The notes beneath the pieces were generated by a model. The model saw only the letters and a program-made list of their open reading frames with translations, did no database searches and was not told where the DNA came from. From Anoplopoma fimbria (taxonomy: Eukaryota; Chordata; Actinopteri; Perciformes; Anoplopomatidae): a DNA stretch of 64,000 bases. This document shows positions 1 through 13,400 of the stretch, one piece after another. The stretch's first letter is position 1, and each line of letters starts with the position of its first letter. The stretch spans positions 12,778,326 through 12,842,325 of the forward strand of contig NC_072460.1 of NCBI RefSeq assembly GCF_027596085.1. The letters are read 5' to 3'. Both the position numbers and the translations under genes were made by a program.

Positions 1-17
1 TCCTACCCCTTTTACAG

Positions 18-2039
18 CACTTAACCACCTTGTTAGCGTCATGTGACATGCAGGTGGTCCTGTCTGTGCTGAACCTGCTCTATGTGTTCAGTAAGCGCTC
101 AAACTACATCACAAGACTGGGATCTGACAAAAGGACGCCTCTACTGGCCCGTTTGCAACACCTGGCCGAGGTATAGTGAATGCCATTGTTTTATATTGCC
201 ATAATTCCAGCTGTCCCTCAAGAGAAAGAGCTGTATTGTTTAGTCTCTTTGTTCCCTTCTGTAGAGCTGGGGAGGAAAGGAGAATGGCTTTGGTCTGGCA
301 GAGTGTTGCAGGGATCTGCTTATGGCGGTAAGAATTTTACAATGTGCCGTTTTAATAATCGTCTCTATCAAATACCTACAGCTATGGGACTATTTGTTTT
401 ATGTTTATGAATTAAGGCTGTCAAACGAGACTAATTAACCACTAAAAATATACTATCATCCCTTACTTTGCTGCCACCTGATGGTACATGTGCAGAAGTA
501 CCCGCCCAGTGCCACCACACTGCATTTTGAGTTCTACGCTGAACCGGGCCCTGAGGTCAAAGTAGAGAGGAAGGTAAGGACCAAGATATTTATTTATGCA
601 GTCATCATGTAATAAAAAACAAATATATTTGGGGAATATTTTGTTGATGACTTAACTTCTTCCTTAACTTTTGTGAACTCCTTTTCCTTGCAGACAAGTA
701 GTAACACACTACACTATATTCACATCGAGCAGCTTGACAAGGTACAGTCAGAAAATAATTGTCTCATTAACAGTTGAGCAATAATACCTTGGATTCTTCA
801 ACCTACACATGTTCTTTGTCTTTTTTAGATTTCAGAGAGCCCATCTGAGATCATGGAGTCATTGACAGTGATGTACAACATCCCTAAAGACAAGCAGACC
901 TTGCTGTTCACACACATTCGACTGGCCCATGGTTTCTCCAATCACAAGAAGAGGTTGCAGGCTGTGCAGGCCCGACTGCATGCTATCTCTATACTGGGTG
1001 AGTAGAAGCCTTCTGCCCAAGATAAAGTGACAAAGGTTTTTGTTCCAAGTTTTAACTTCTGATGTTTTCTCTTTGTTTGCAGTGTATTCAAATGCACTCC
1101 AAGAGTCAGCCAACAGTATTCTGTACAATGGCTTGATAGAAGAGCTCGTGGATGTATTACAGATTACAGACAAACAGCTTGTGGTAAGAAAGTATTTTGC
1201 ATTTTCTGCTTAATCGCTATGTCATCACACTAAATTTCTATGCCGTGGTGCTCTATTTGTAAAATTACATTGGACATATTTTGCTGCTTTTGCTGATCCC
1301 TTTTTAGATGATCTTAATTTGTTTACTCTACAGTGTTGAGGCAGAAGTTTCATAAAGCCCCTTTTCATGTTCAGTTTCTGAAATGCTGAAATTGAGTTTG
1401 TTCTTCAGGATATCAAGGCAGCGTCTTTGCGCACTTTAACTTCGATTGTCCATCTGGAGAGGACGCCCAAGCTTTCCAACATCATCGACTGCACCGGAAC
1501 TGCCTCCTACCATGGCTTCCTGCCGGTGCTGGTGCGCAACTGCATACAAGCAATGATCGGTGAGGATGCAGCCAAAGCAAACGTCTTTGGGTTTAGTGTG
1601 TGCTGCACAAGAGAGTGGGACATTTAAAATGAAAGCTTTGTAAACTTTTGATTTATTTTTCCTAGATCCTCTGATGGAACCTTACCCGCACCAGTTTGCC
1701 ACTGCACTCTTCTCATTCCTCTACCACTTGGCTAGCTATGATGCTGGAGGGGAAGCCCTTGTGTCCTGTGGCATGATGGAGGCCCTCCTGAAGGTATATC
1801 CTGATTCTTCAAATACGGCATTTCCAATTGTGTTTTCTTTTTTTTCTTCATTTTTTTTATCAAAGTTTGCCCTTTTTAAAAAAATCTTACTTTTGTAGGT
1901 CATCAAGTTCCTGGGTGACGAGCAGGACCAGATCACGTTTGTGACGCGAGCAGTGCGGGTCGTGGACCTCATCACCAACCTTGACATGGCTGCCTTTCAG
2001 TCCCACAGCGGCCTTTCCATTTTTATCTGCAGGCTAGAG
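18..2039 (+). other. huwe1: huwe1 exons 1-9: DUF908 armadillo-like region
   Basis: Exons at 18-170, 265-327, 496-573, 694-741, 829-997, 1083-1183, 1409-1559, 1666-1793 and 1899-2039 encode residues 1-344 of the visible protein. The text opens with [18 protein letters not shown] and ends at IFICRLE, near-identical to the human DUF908 region. In published structures this forms armadillo-like helical repeats that build part of the substrate-engaging ring. Exon 1 begins with a whole codon after the acceptor at 16-17, so it is an internal exon and the true start lies outside the window. Confidence 0.93.
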
Positions 2040-5000
2040 GTTAGTTATGCACTTTGCATTTCTCATTCCTGAAACAGCAGCCTTTAGCTACAGAGTCACT
2101 GAAGGTTCTGCTAAGCCCCTGGACTGACTAGTTCTTCCCTCCATCTCTCTCTCAATCGCTTTGTGTAGCATGAGGTGGACCTGTCAAGGAAAGAGTGCCC
2201 TTTTGTCATCAAGCCAAAGATCCAGAGGCCCAGCGCAACTGTTGAGTCTGAAGACATGGACACAGACATGGAGAGTAAGTCACTCCCCATCATAAATTAA
2301 TATCCATAAGTCAAGGCTGTAATTTAAATTCTAGTCTATTCGTCAATATCACCAAATAAGAAAGTATCCCCTGGCTGTTTTGTTGATTTGCCAACATTAT
2401 GTATTCTCAGTGTCAGAGGTTGCCATGGAAAGCAGCCCTGGACCGTCCACATCTTCTGGTTCCAGACCAGAAGCGGACCTCCGAGCACAGACCAGTGCTT
2501 CAAACGCGCCTCGTGCAGGTACACACAGCATACGCACACAAACCCCCCCCCAAAAAAAACTTGTCATTATTGTATTCTGTAGTCACTATGACACTCTGTC
2601 TCTCTAGGTATGCAGTGTATACCCCAGAGGGCAGCGCTGTTAAAGTCGATGCTTAATTTCTTGAAGAAAGCCATCCAGGACCCTGCCTTTTCTGATGGTA
2701 TTCGCCACGGTGAGTCATTGGCAATTCTCTTACAAGTTGGATTGATTTGAGATCAAATGTTTTGTAGTCATCTTGTTTAGAAATATGAAACAAGTTAGTA
2801 AATTGTTGCCTCAAGAATGCAATATGCAAATCTTGGTTGTTAAAATGTGTACATGTTCCCTCTTTTTCTCACAAGTAATGGATGGGTCGTTGCCTACCTC
2901 ACTCAAGCACATCATCAGTAATGCAGAGTATTATGGCCCTTCACTGTTCCTCTTGGGTGAGTTAACAGTAGCCCTCCAGAAAAGTTCTTTAAGCACTATT
3001 CTAACTGAGTAAAGTGCTCTCACTCTACTACAGAGATGTCATATTAAACTGGGTGTCAAATGGAGGATCGATTCGAATGTAATGAAATTTGTTTTCATTG
3101 TTTTGGATTATGATCTCCTTTTTTCTTTTTTCCCCTTCTGCTGTTGTCTTCGTCTTTTGGGTTTGTAGCGACGGAGGTTGTGACGGTGTTTGTGTTCCAG
3201 GAGCCATCCCTGCTCTCCTCCCTGCAGGATAATGGTCTCACTGATGTCATGCTGCATGCCCTTCTCATCAAAGATGTGAGTCTCCAGCACTTCTCTTCTG
3301 CCTCCTCCTCCTGTCTCTGATGGTTAACACCAGTTCAATATTATCAGTTTCCTTTTATCTCATTGTCTCAGCTGTGACTAGTATTTTAAAGATGGCTAAA
3401 AGATTTACAATTTGATGTCAATATCATACCCTTGTGCTCAACTCTTCCTTTGCTTTGATATTGGTTGACTTTAAGTGTAAAGCGGTTGCCTTGTATCAAT
3501 AGATGATACCAAAACATACCTGAATCCCTGTGTGCAGATGCTGAATAGGGGGAAAGGTAGTCTTAAAAGAACACTCTGACTCCATTCAGTGTTTTTATGA
3601 AGTGTAAAGATAAAACGATATGTATTGGAAAATCAATACAAAAGATTTGGATGAATAGAAGACACCAAATCCTACTAAAATTTTGAGGGGAAACGGTAAA
3701 AAAAATAGTTTTGTCCGTCATCAAAATAGCCAGACTTTAGCAGCTTTATAGTGTCATCTGTGTGTATGAGCTGGGAGGGGGAGAGAGAGAGAGTGTGAGA
3801 TGTCTGTATGTACACAAGGGGAGAGGCGGCGGCTCTGCCCCACCTCTCTGCTATTCATACTGAGAGGAAGGAAAGAAGAAGAACGCAGTGATCTAGTCTG
3901 CAATCTATGGAGGATGTCGGAAACGAATAGGATTTAAATTTGTAAGGCGATCATATTGTACATGGGAGGGGGGAAGCTAAGCTACATTCAACAGCACTAC
4001 ACAAGAGTTCTGGCTACCTTCTTTAAGTTGTTGGCTAAACGTTAATGAGTTAGTGCTAGTGCTAATGAATTAGTATCTCAAGCTACCTCAGACTTACTAT
4101 GCCACTGTTTGCTCACCGATGGCTTCTCTTGGCTACATCAAGCCTACATCAGTGCTTTAACTAAACCAGAAACCTGGAATTACACTACACAGTGTTGTAT
4201 TCAAGCTGGCTAAAATGTGTAGCTCGCAGTCTAGCTGTGCCGGATATTAATTTAGCCAGATGGCAAACTTGGTAAACTTTAACAATGGATACTTTAACCA
4301 TGGATGTATTAACGAGCACTATGGATCCCCACGTTCCTAGTTTCCCACTGCTAGAATCACCTCTGGCTCCTTGTGTCTTACTGCTATACTAATAGCAGCT
4401 AGCTGTGTACATATGCTATCACCATTGTGGTCATTGTCAGTGGATCCAGTGAAATAACACTTGTCTGTGCATTAAGTGTTTCCAGTAGATTTAGGATTCT
4501 GTTTGACGACAAATGTTACCTTATTGTTTTCACATTATGCAAACATTTAAAGATTATAGGGTAATATCATAATTTATTTGCAACCATGGTCGATGAGCTG
4601 CAGCGAGCCATATTGGTATAAGATGTACTATGAAAGTATGAATCATATCAGAGCTGGATCCAGTGCGAACCAGCACTGTTAAAAAGGAGCAGGTCTATGT
4701 TGGATTTTTTTTTTTTTTTTTTTTTACTGTAATTTCAAGTTCTTCATTGTGTCTCTGTCCAGGTTCCTGCTACCCGTGAGGTGTTAGGTTCTCTCCCTAA
4801 TGTGTTCAGCGCCCTGTGCCTGAATGCAAGGGGCCTGCACTCCTTCGTTCAGTGCCAGCCGTTTGAGCGCCTCTTCAAAGTGCTTTTGTCCCCTGACTAC
4901 CTGCCTGCCATGCGACGGCGACGCAGCTCAGACCCATTGGGTAAGTTACACTGTATGCGTTGTGTTATTCAGATCTTCCTTTGTGGAACCTGCTAGAATG

Positions 5001-8000
5001 GGTGACATGTTCTGGATATGGCTTCAGGTGACACTGCATCCAACTTAGGGAGTGCTGTGGATGAGCTCATGAGGCACCAACCCACTCTGAAGACTGATGC
5101 TACTACTGCCATTATTAAGGTAGCGTATGTTCATTCACAAGAGATCTTTCTAGTGTTACCACATGGTTTTGCAAGATAATTAAAGCAAATTTGTCATACA
5201 GTTACTGGAGGAGATCTGCAACCTAGGTCGAGCCCCTGAGTACATCTGCCAGAAACCGTCTATCCAGAAAGCAGATGGTACTGTTGCGGTGCCACCAGCA
5301 CGCTCCAGCCACGCTGCTGAAGAAGCTTCAAGTGAGGATGAAGAGGAAGAGGAGGCCCTCCACACATTCAGCCAGCAGCAGGGGGAACCAGAGAGCAACA
5401 GACAGTCAGTGCCACTTGAACTGTATGACGCTGAGTTCATAACACAATAGAATAGAACAACTCTTTACAGACTTTATTTTCTTCATGTCAATCAACAAGA
5501 TTTCAGATATTAGCGTTTGTAGTCATTCTGATGATGTGTGTCTTCTTGCAGGGTCGTGGGCACTGAGGAGCGGATACCCATTCCTCTAATGGATTATATC
5601 CTGAACGTGGTGAGTAGGAATTCTTTGACAATTTTAGAATTAAATATTTCAAGCTTTAAAGCGGAGCTCACCCAGTGTTTCTCACACGATTTTATGAGAC
5701 TATGGTGGGTGGACCTGGGACTTTCTAGTGGGGTCACAGCCCCATGCTTCCCCGGAAGACTTTTTTCCACGTTATTGAGCGGCTAGGTCTATGAAAAGTT
5801 TTCTTGTTATAAATTGTGAGTTGGCAGTGGTGGAATGTAACAAAGTACATATAAGCTAATCTAGTACTGGACTTAAATACAATTTTGAGGTACTTAGCTT
5901 GAGTATTTCCTTTTTATGTAACGTTATACTTCTACTCCACAACATCTCTGAAGGGAAATATTGTAATTACTTTTAACTTCTAACATAACACAACATTTAT
6001 TTTACAATATTAGTAACTATTTGGGCTACTTTGCAGAGCCAATTCCTTACGACAAAATATAAATCAACTAATAAGGCGTGAGTCACTTTCACTTTCTATA
6101 ATACTTTTTATTTTTATTTTCATTTTTTATTTTTATCTTGTCTTTCTTCTACTATGTCTCTTGTGTGCACTTTACTCTATGCTGCTGTAAGCCTGCACAT
6201 TTCCCTGCTGCGGGACTAATAAAGGATTATCTTATCTTATCTTATCTCTTAAGCCAAACTATAAGCAGTCGCTGCGCAGCGCTGCATTGGAAAAGTGAAA
6301 CTAAAATTATTTTGGGTTCATTATGAAACCGTGGCGGAAAAATAGACTTTGGTGGGCCGCCAGAGTCTTGGTGTTTATTGGAAACAATGCTCAATTAATT
6401 TCACACACGTCACTGATTTGGGATGCACATGTTTTCTAGATGAAGTTTGTGGAATCCATTCTAAGCAACAACACCACGGATGACCACTGTCAAGAGTTTG
6501 TCAACCAGAAGGGGCTGCTTCCTCTGGTTTCTATTCTGGGCCTGCCCAACTTGCCCATCGACTTCCCCACCTCTGCTGCCTGCCAGGCTGTGGCTGGTGT
6601 CTGCAAGTCCATATTGGTGAGCACAAAAGAAAGATCACTGTTTGTGATATATATTTTTTTCTTCTTTGTTGTATTTATTTATGAGGAACAACAGACATAA
6701 ACATCACTATCCTGTGCCAGATGTAGCAAAATGACTCATTTTGTTTACACAGTTGCTTAATTTAGACTAAAGTGTTTTCCCCTTAATTTCTCCCCGTTAG
6801 ACTCTCTCTCATGAGCCTAAGGTACTCCAGGAGGGCCTGTGCCAACTGGACAGTATCCTGACGTCTCTGGAGCCACTTCATCGACCAATTGAGGTGCCTG
6901 GTGGATCTGTGCTTCTCAGAGAACTGGCTAATGCGGGCCATGTCACCGACCCAACGTTGTCAGCCCGTGCCACACCACTGTTACATGCTCTTACTGCAGC
7001 ACATGCCTACATCCTCATGTTTGTCCATACTTGCAGAGTAGGACAGGTAAATATGGATGCATTTTCTTAATGAACAGAATAAACAACCCCTCTTCCTGTT
7101 TTACCTTTAATTGATCTACACTGTAGAGACTTTGTGTTAATCTGTATGTAAAAGATGTAATTACATCCACTGTGTATATCATGCAAAGGGTGATAGATTT
7201 TTTTACAGGCCCTTTTCAAAAATATGCCTTTTAAAGCTAGTTTTGACTCCAGAGTCTATTCTATTTCCCACATTCATTGACTGATGTATGCAAAGTTGTG
7301 CTCAAGTGGCAAATGAGTTAACTTGTTATGGGCAGATACCATCTGGGGAGGGTTTCATATTTTTACTCCGAATGGTCCAGCGCTCAGAGTGTTTCTCCTC
7401 CTTTTCTAAACAGAGTGAGATCAGAGCTATCTCAGTCAACCAGTGGGGCTCCCAGCTCGGCTTGAGTGTTCTCAACAAGCTTAGTCAGCTCTACTGCTCT
7501 CTGGTTTGGGAGAGCACCGTGCTGCTGTCCCTTTGCACGCCTAACAGGTGAATTTCTTATCCTTTACACCCTTTTCTTTTTTTTTTTTAACTGTTTGATC
7601 AACTGTAATTCTGTAACACCTCTTGCCTGTGCCCAACAGTCTGCCTCCAGGTTGTGAGTTTGGCCAGGCCGACATGCAGAAACTGGTGCCCAAAGAGGAG
7701 AAGCCATCTGGCAGCACTGCAGCAACCACATCATCTGGCTCCAGGAGAACTGGTAATTTAACCATTTAACTTTGTTCACTTAAGAACACCATGTTTTTGG
7801 TGGTTGGACACCCTCCAACCTCTTCAACCTCCTCCACCTTTATCTAGCAGAGTCTGAGGCAGTGGCTGTGGATTCAACTGCTGGTGGACTGTTGGAAAGC
7901 ATGGGTCTAGATGGGGACACTTTGGCTCCCATGGAGACGGACGAACCCACTGCAACAGACCCGAAGGCGAAGTCCAAACTTACCCCAGCTATGGCCACCC

Positions 8001-10459
8001 GCATCAAACAGATAAAACCGCTTCTCTCTGGTAAGAGCATTTCTATGTCACATGATATTTTAACAGATATTTTTTTCAAAAACAAAATGTCCTCAATTGC
8101 CTTAAGTCCCTCTGAGTTTTATCGTATGGCACTAACCTTCATGTGTCTTTCCAGCTTCATCTCGATTGGGTAGGGCTCTGGCTGAGCTCTTTGGCCTGCT
8201 GGTGAAGCTGTGTGTGGGCTCCCCAGTGCGCCAACGCCGCTCTCACCATGCCACAAGCACAGGCACTACCCCCACGCCTGCTGCCCGTGCCACTGCCTCT
8301 GCCCTGACGAAGCTCCTCACCAAGGGTCTGAGTTGGCAGCCCCCACCCTACACACCCACCCCTCGTTTTAGGTAAGGGCAGACTACCACTACCATTACCT
8401 CCATTGTTACCTGTGCTATGCACACATAGCTGATATGGAGTGTCGTTTTCTTTTTTTCCTTTTCGTCTGGCAGGCTGACTTTCTTCATCTGCTCCGTGGG
8501 CTTTACATCCCCCATGCTGTTTGATGAGAGGAAGTACCCCTACCACCTTATGCTGCAAAAGTTCTTCTGCTCTGGTGGTCATGATGCCTTATTTGAGTAA
8601 GTCCCCCCACATGTTCCAAGATATATCACGATCAAGAACAGTATTTTATGTTAAAATGTTTCTTCTTAATATCCATAGTATTTTAATGTCTATGTTAACC
8701 AGCAGTTTTATTGGTTGTGTGCAGGACATTTAACTGGGCCCTGTCAATGGGTGGGAAGGTGCCTGTTTCTGAGGGTCTGGAGCATACTGATTTACCAGAT
8801 GGGACAGGGGAGTTCCTGGATGCGTGGTTAATGCTGGTGGAAAAGATGGTGAACCCAAGCACTGTGCTGGACTCACCCCATTCCCTGCCAGCTAAAATGC
8901 CTGGGGTCACACCCACCATGCCCCAGTTCAGTGCCCTTCGGTTCCTCATAGTCACCCAGAAGGTCAGTATCCCCTAGCTATAGAAATCAAATGAGGCTAT
9001 TGCTGCCTTTAGCTAAATCCTTTTGGGTTTGCCTTTTTTCCACATGGGAAGTCAATTATAAATTATGTATATCATTCAAGTGGGTAAACTTGTGAGAACA
9101 CAGTTGCACATGGACACCATAAGATTCTTCCCTGCTCTCTTAGCAAAAATTGTTGTTCTCTGTTACATTTCTGCATTTCAATGCCATGTTGAGAAAATAA
9201 TATGTTTTGTTATGAACATAAATAACACAACAGTAGGGCATTCACAACTACTGCATTTTAAGTAGTCCTTGAATACTTCTCCCAAAAAGTAGTTGATTAA
9301 TTGCAGTGAATGCATCATGTTTTTTCCCCCCGAAAACATACAACCAGTGAATGGTTAACTGATGTAGGTGGGACGTACCCAGGCTCGGAGAGGTCTTTCC
9401 CAAATGAGCAGAGATTTGTCTAAACTCAGTGAGCTTGTCTGGAGATACTCTTTGACTGCAGTAACAGTGTGACTGCTTTCATATAGGGAAAGCCAACCCT
9501 TTAATACAGCCCAGAAAATTTAGAGTGTTAAACGCTGCATTTTTTTGCATCAATTATTTCTAAGTGTTTATTCATGTTTAGGAAACATTTGGGTGGCAGG
9601 TGACTCAACCGTAAGCACCCTCTCAAAGTTCCTCTTGTCACAGAGATGCCCTGTGCCTGCTGCAGACTTATGACATAAGTGCCACATATCCTCTGTCACA
9701 CACTTGGAGATTTCCTCCTCATCTTTTCCTAACATAATGTGTCATTATGAGTCCACAAGTGCTGTTTTTACGCCCTGTGTGTATGGTGTACTCGCACCTC
9801 TCTCAGCACTCCGCGTCTCCTCATCCCTCTTGTGTGTTCAAGTGCATTCAAAGGCTACAACCTTTTTGGTCTGAGCCCCCATGGCTTCCTTTTTGAAAGA
9901 AATACAGTTTTCATTATTGATCAATATGTTTATGATATTTAATCTATATTGTAATATGACTTCTGAGAATTTGGGAAACAAAAGCTCATTTGGACATGCA
10001 CTGCCGTGTTCACAGCAGTAGTTGGTTCATTTGGACTCCTTGTGACCCTGTTGAAATGCAACAAACTCTCGTGAATTCTTAAATAAGCTGTATAGTTTGG
10101 CATTATTTCCAATCTAGGGATGAGAGTCGGAGGCTTTGCTGTGAATGTATGTTTGTGCTTCATTATTGTAACACAGTTTCTTCTTTATCAAGGCTGCATT
10201 CAGTTGCATCCGCAGTCTTTGGAACAGAAAGCCACTGAAGGTGTATGGAGGCAGGATGGCTGAATCAATGCTTGCCATCCTCTGCCACATACTGAGAGGG
10301 GAGCCTGTAATTCAGGAGCGCCTGACCAAGGAGAGAGAGGGGGCGGTGCGCCCGGATGACGAGGCGGCCTCCACTGTTTCTTTGGCACCCAGCGGGGCCC
10401 CTGTAGCATCTACAACAGCTGGAGAAGCACCAGCAGCAACTGCAACAGCACCTGCAGTG

Positions 10460-10498
<39 letters not shown>

Positions 10499-13400
10499 CC
10501 AGCTGAGGATTCAACCAATCCTCCCCCCCGCCGAGAGCCCCAGGTTAACCAGGCCCAGCTTACACAGGTATGTGGGAAAGCTGTCTTACACTAGAGCACC
10601 TTTCTCAGTTCATTTTTTTAAATGTCAGTTGTTTCTTTCTTACCACTGTTAATGTTACTGTGAGGAACTTAAAAACTGGTTATGAAACAATCTCAATTTA
10701 ATACTGATGACTCTATATGGCCTTCATAAGTAAACAAGACCATCAGCGAAGAGATGGGCTATTTCTATATAGTTATTCTTAATGCTTGTGATCAGTGTAA
10801 CTGCTCGGGGTTCCGTGCAAATGTATAGGTACAGAGGGACAGACCTAGATCATTCTTCCCTGCTGCCTTTGACTGGCAGGAGGAGGAGTAGAGTTTAGCA
10901 GCATCTCCTCTGCCGCCCAGGAGCAGAGCATTGCTTCACTGCTACACCTGTCCCAGCTGGGAGCCGAGACTGGCACCACACTGCTGGTGACCCAGGCGGT
11001 CTTACTGGACCTGCTGGAGGCACGGAAGAATCGGAACCGTACCGAGCAGGCAGTCAGACCCTGCTGCAGTAAAATAAGAGGTGTTCTAAAGGGAATCTGG
11101 TACTCGTAAATATTACCACTTTCGTTCACAGGGATTGCCGAAGTCAACCCAAAATGATAGTTCCTTGTAGTAACTTTAATGTTATACTGTTTGTAAACAC
11201 TTTGTCATAATACTGGGCTTTACTTTCTGGGCTAATAGTCAAGGAACAACTGGTGACAAACTGTTTATATTTATTTGTTTCTTCATTTATATTTTCTCAA
11301 AGTGTGGTATTGTATGTAGTTTGACAACTTTTTCTGCATAAAGGCTGTGGTTTTTTCCTGCAGCCTCATTATTTTCAGCTTACTGTAAGGAAGTTTTGAC
11401 AGCACAGGTAAACTACGTAATTGTATATTGGCACTACCTGTATGAATATAGAATGTAGGGGTGCAACGGATCATAAAACTTAGGGTTCGGATCAGAGTCA
11501 GAAAACAACCTTCGTCCAATACTCATTTCCACATTATATTAATGCATCATAATGTAACTGAACAGAACCTTCGTTTGTTGGCCATCAGCAGTGCTGCCAT
11601 AGTTCTTTACGATGTAACATTATCAGAGATCAGCAACTAGAAAAGCATAAATGCAGATGTCCTGATCGCATATTTTACTGAATATAGGCAGATAACGATC
11701 GGCAGTAAAACTTTATTCCACACTATGATTGATAACGTTAAACTGTTTAATTAATCTGCCGTTCACATGGGTGCCGATACGTTTAAAGGGGGATCTGTAT
11801 GTATCACAGATCGCCAATGGTCCGTTACACCACTATAAGACAGAGGGGCTGTATTTACAAACCTTCCTCCCTCGTATTCTGTATGCACTGAATCCTGGGC
11901 CACCATTTGTTTTATAACAGGGAAGGTGCAGAGAGAGAGATAGGCGCGCACAGGTCCGCCAGCAGCAACTCGACCAGGTATAAGAGCCATCGGGGAGAGT
12001 TGTAGAAATTCAGTGGAGAGGGAAGCATTAAAGAATATAGAAAAGTTGGAGATTTAGGACTGAAAAGGGAAAGAGCAATTCAGAGAGGATTATTGAGATT
12101 CATCTGTTTTTTGAGGCAGAATATCAGGATAGTGTTGTGATGGAAAGCGGTTGGATTTGGTGTTTTAAAAAAAAAAAAAAAAAAGTTTTTGTTCACTCAT
12201 TATTCCCAAAAGAATGGAACACATGGAGTGAGTGGAATAGTGTCCTCATCCCTCATAATATAGCAAGTGTCTTTGAGTTTACCTCACTATTTATGTCATT
12301 ATGACTATTTATGTCATCATAACCCCCCTTTCTTTATTTTTGGTTCTTTGCTCTTGACAGCATCTCTGTTAAAAAAATGCTTCTTCACCTTTGTGTTTGG
12401 TGTCATAGCTGATGGATATGGGTTTCTCAAGAGAGCATGCCATGGAGGCCCTACTGAACACCAGCACCATGGAGCAGGCCACAGAGTACCTTCTAACTCA
12501 CCCTCCTCCACTTCTTAGTGGAGCAGTAAGAGTAAGTATTACTTGACAGAACACACACATACTCAAATGCTTTGTTACTTTCATAAATGGCATTTCACTC
12601 CCAAACAAATTATGAATATTCATGTTCAGATTTCTGGTTTCTCAAGTAAAGACAGTGAGCTCATATGCTTCCGTGGCAGGAAATAATTATAATAAACAGC
12701 CTAATTGATATTATGCTATCGCTATCATATATGGTCTTGTTTTATAGTATACCTTTCACAACTACTACATGTAATTTCTGACTCGGATTATGTCAATATT
12801 AGAACGTAAGCTAATGCACTTGGAAATAAATGGTTCTCTCTATGTGAACATGACAAGTATTTTACCCCTCTTTTGTAGGCTACTCACCATCACAAGCAAG
12901 TTCAGCTGCTATACTTCCCTGTTGTCTTTATGTTCGCATCATTCAATGATTATTCCCATTATGACATTGATGTCCAAGAAAATGTATTATTCCAGTGAGC
13001 AGCTGTCATTATTTCATTGGTTTGCTTGTTTTTATCAGCATCCAAAATTTGCAAAAATTGAACCGGCTTTGGTGTTGATTTGCTGTTAGAGGTAGATCTC
13101 TCTAAATTGACGTGTGATTTATCCGTGTTTGGTCTGAAAAGACTTTGGGTAAAATTTAGTCAGCTGAAATTGTTCCCCATTGTTCTATCCAGGACCTGAC
13201 TATGTCTGAAGAGGACCAGATGATGAGAGCCATTGCCATGTCACTCGGGCAAGAGGTCAGCATGGAGCAGCGGTCTGATTCTCCTGAGGTGTGTCTCCCT
13301 CACTGCTCAAATAACATGGGAAAAAAGCATTTATTTCTGAACTGTCTGTCACTTAATGAAACCTCAATAAAAATAACTTGGCCTTTTAGCTGAGCAGTTG

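Noticed and set aside
8157..8582. 141-codon minus-strand frame
   Set aside because: It is a shadow of huwe1 exons 24 and 25 and crosses their intron.
13193..13393. Open frame continuing past exon 29 into the intron
   Set aside because: The GT at 13289 is a normal donor and the downstream residues do not match HUWE1. Exon 30 begins at 13431.
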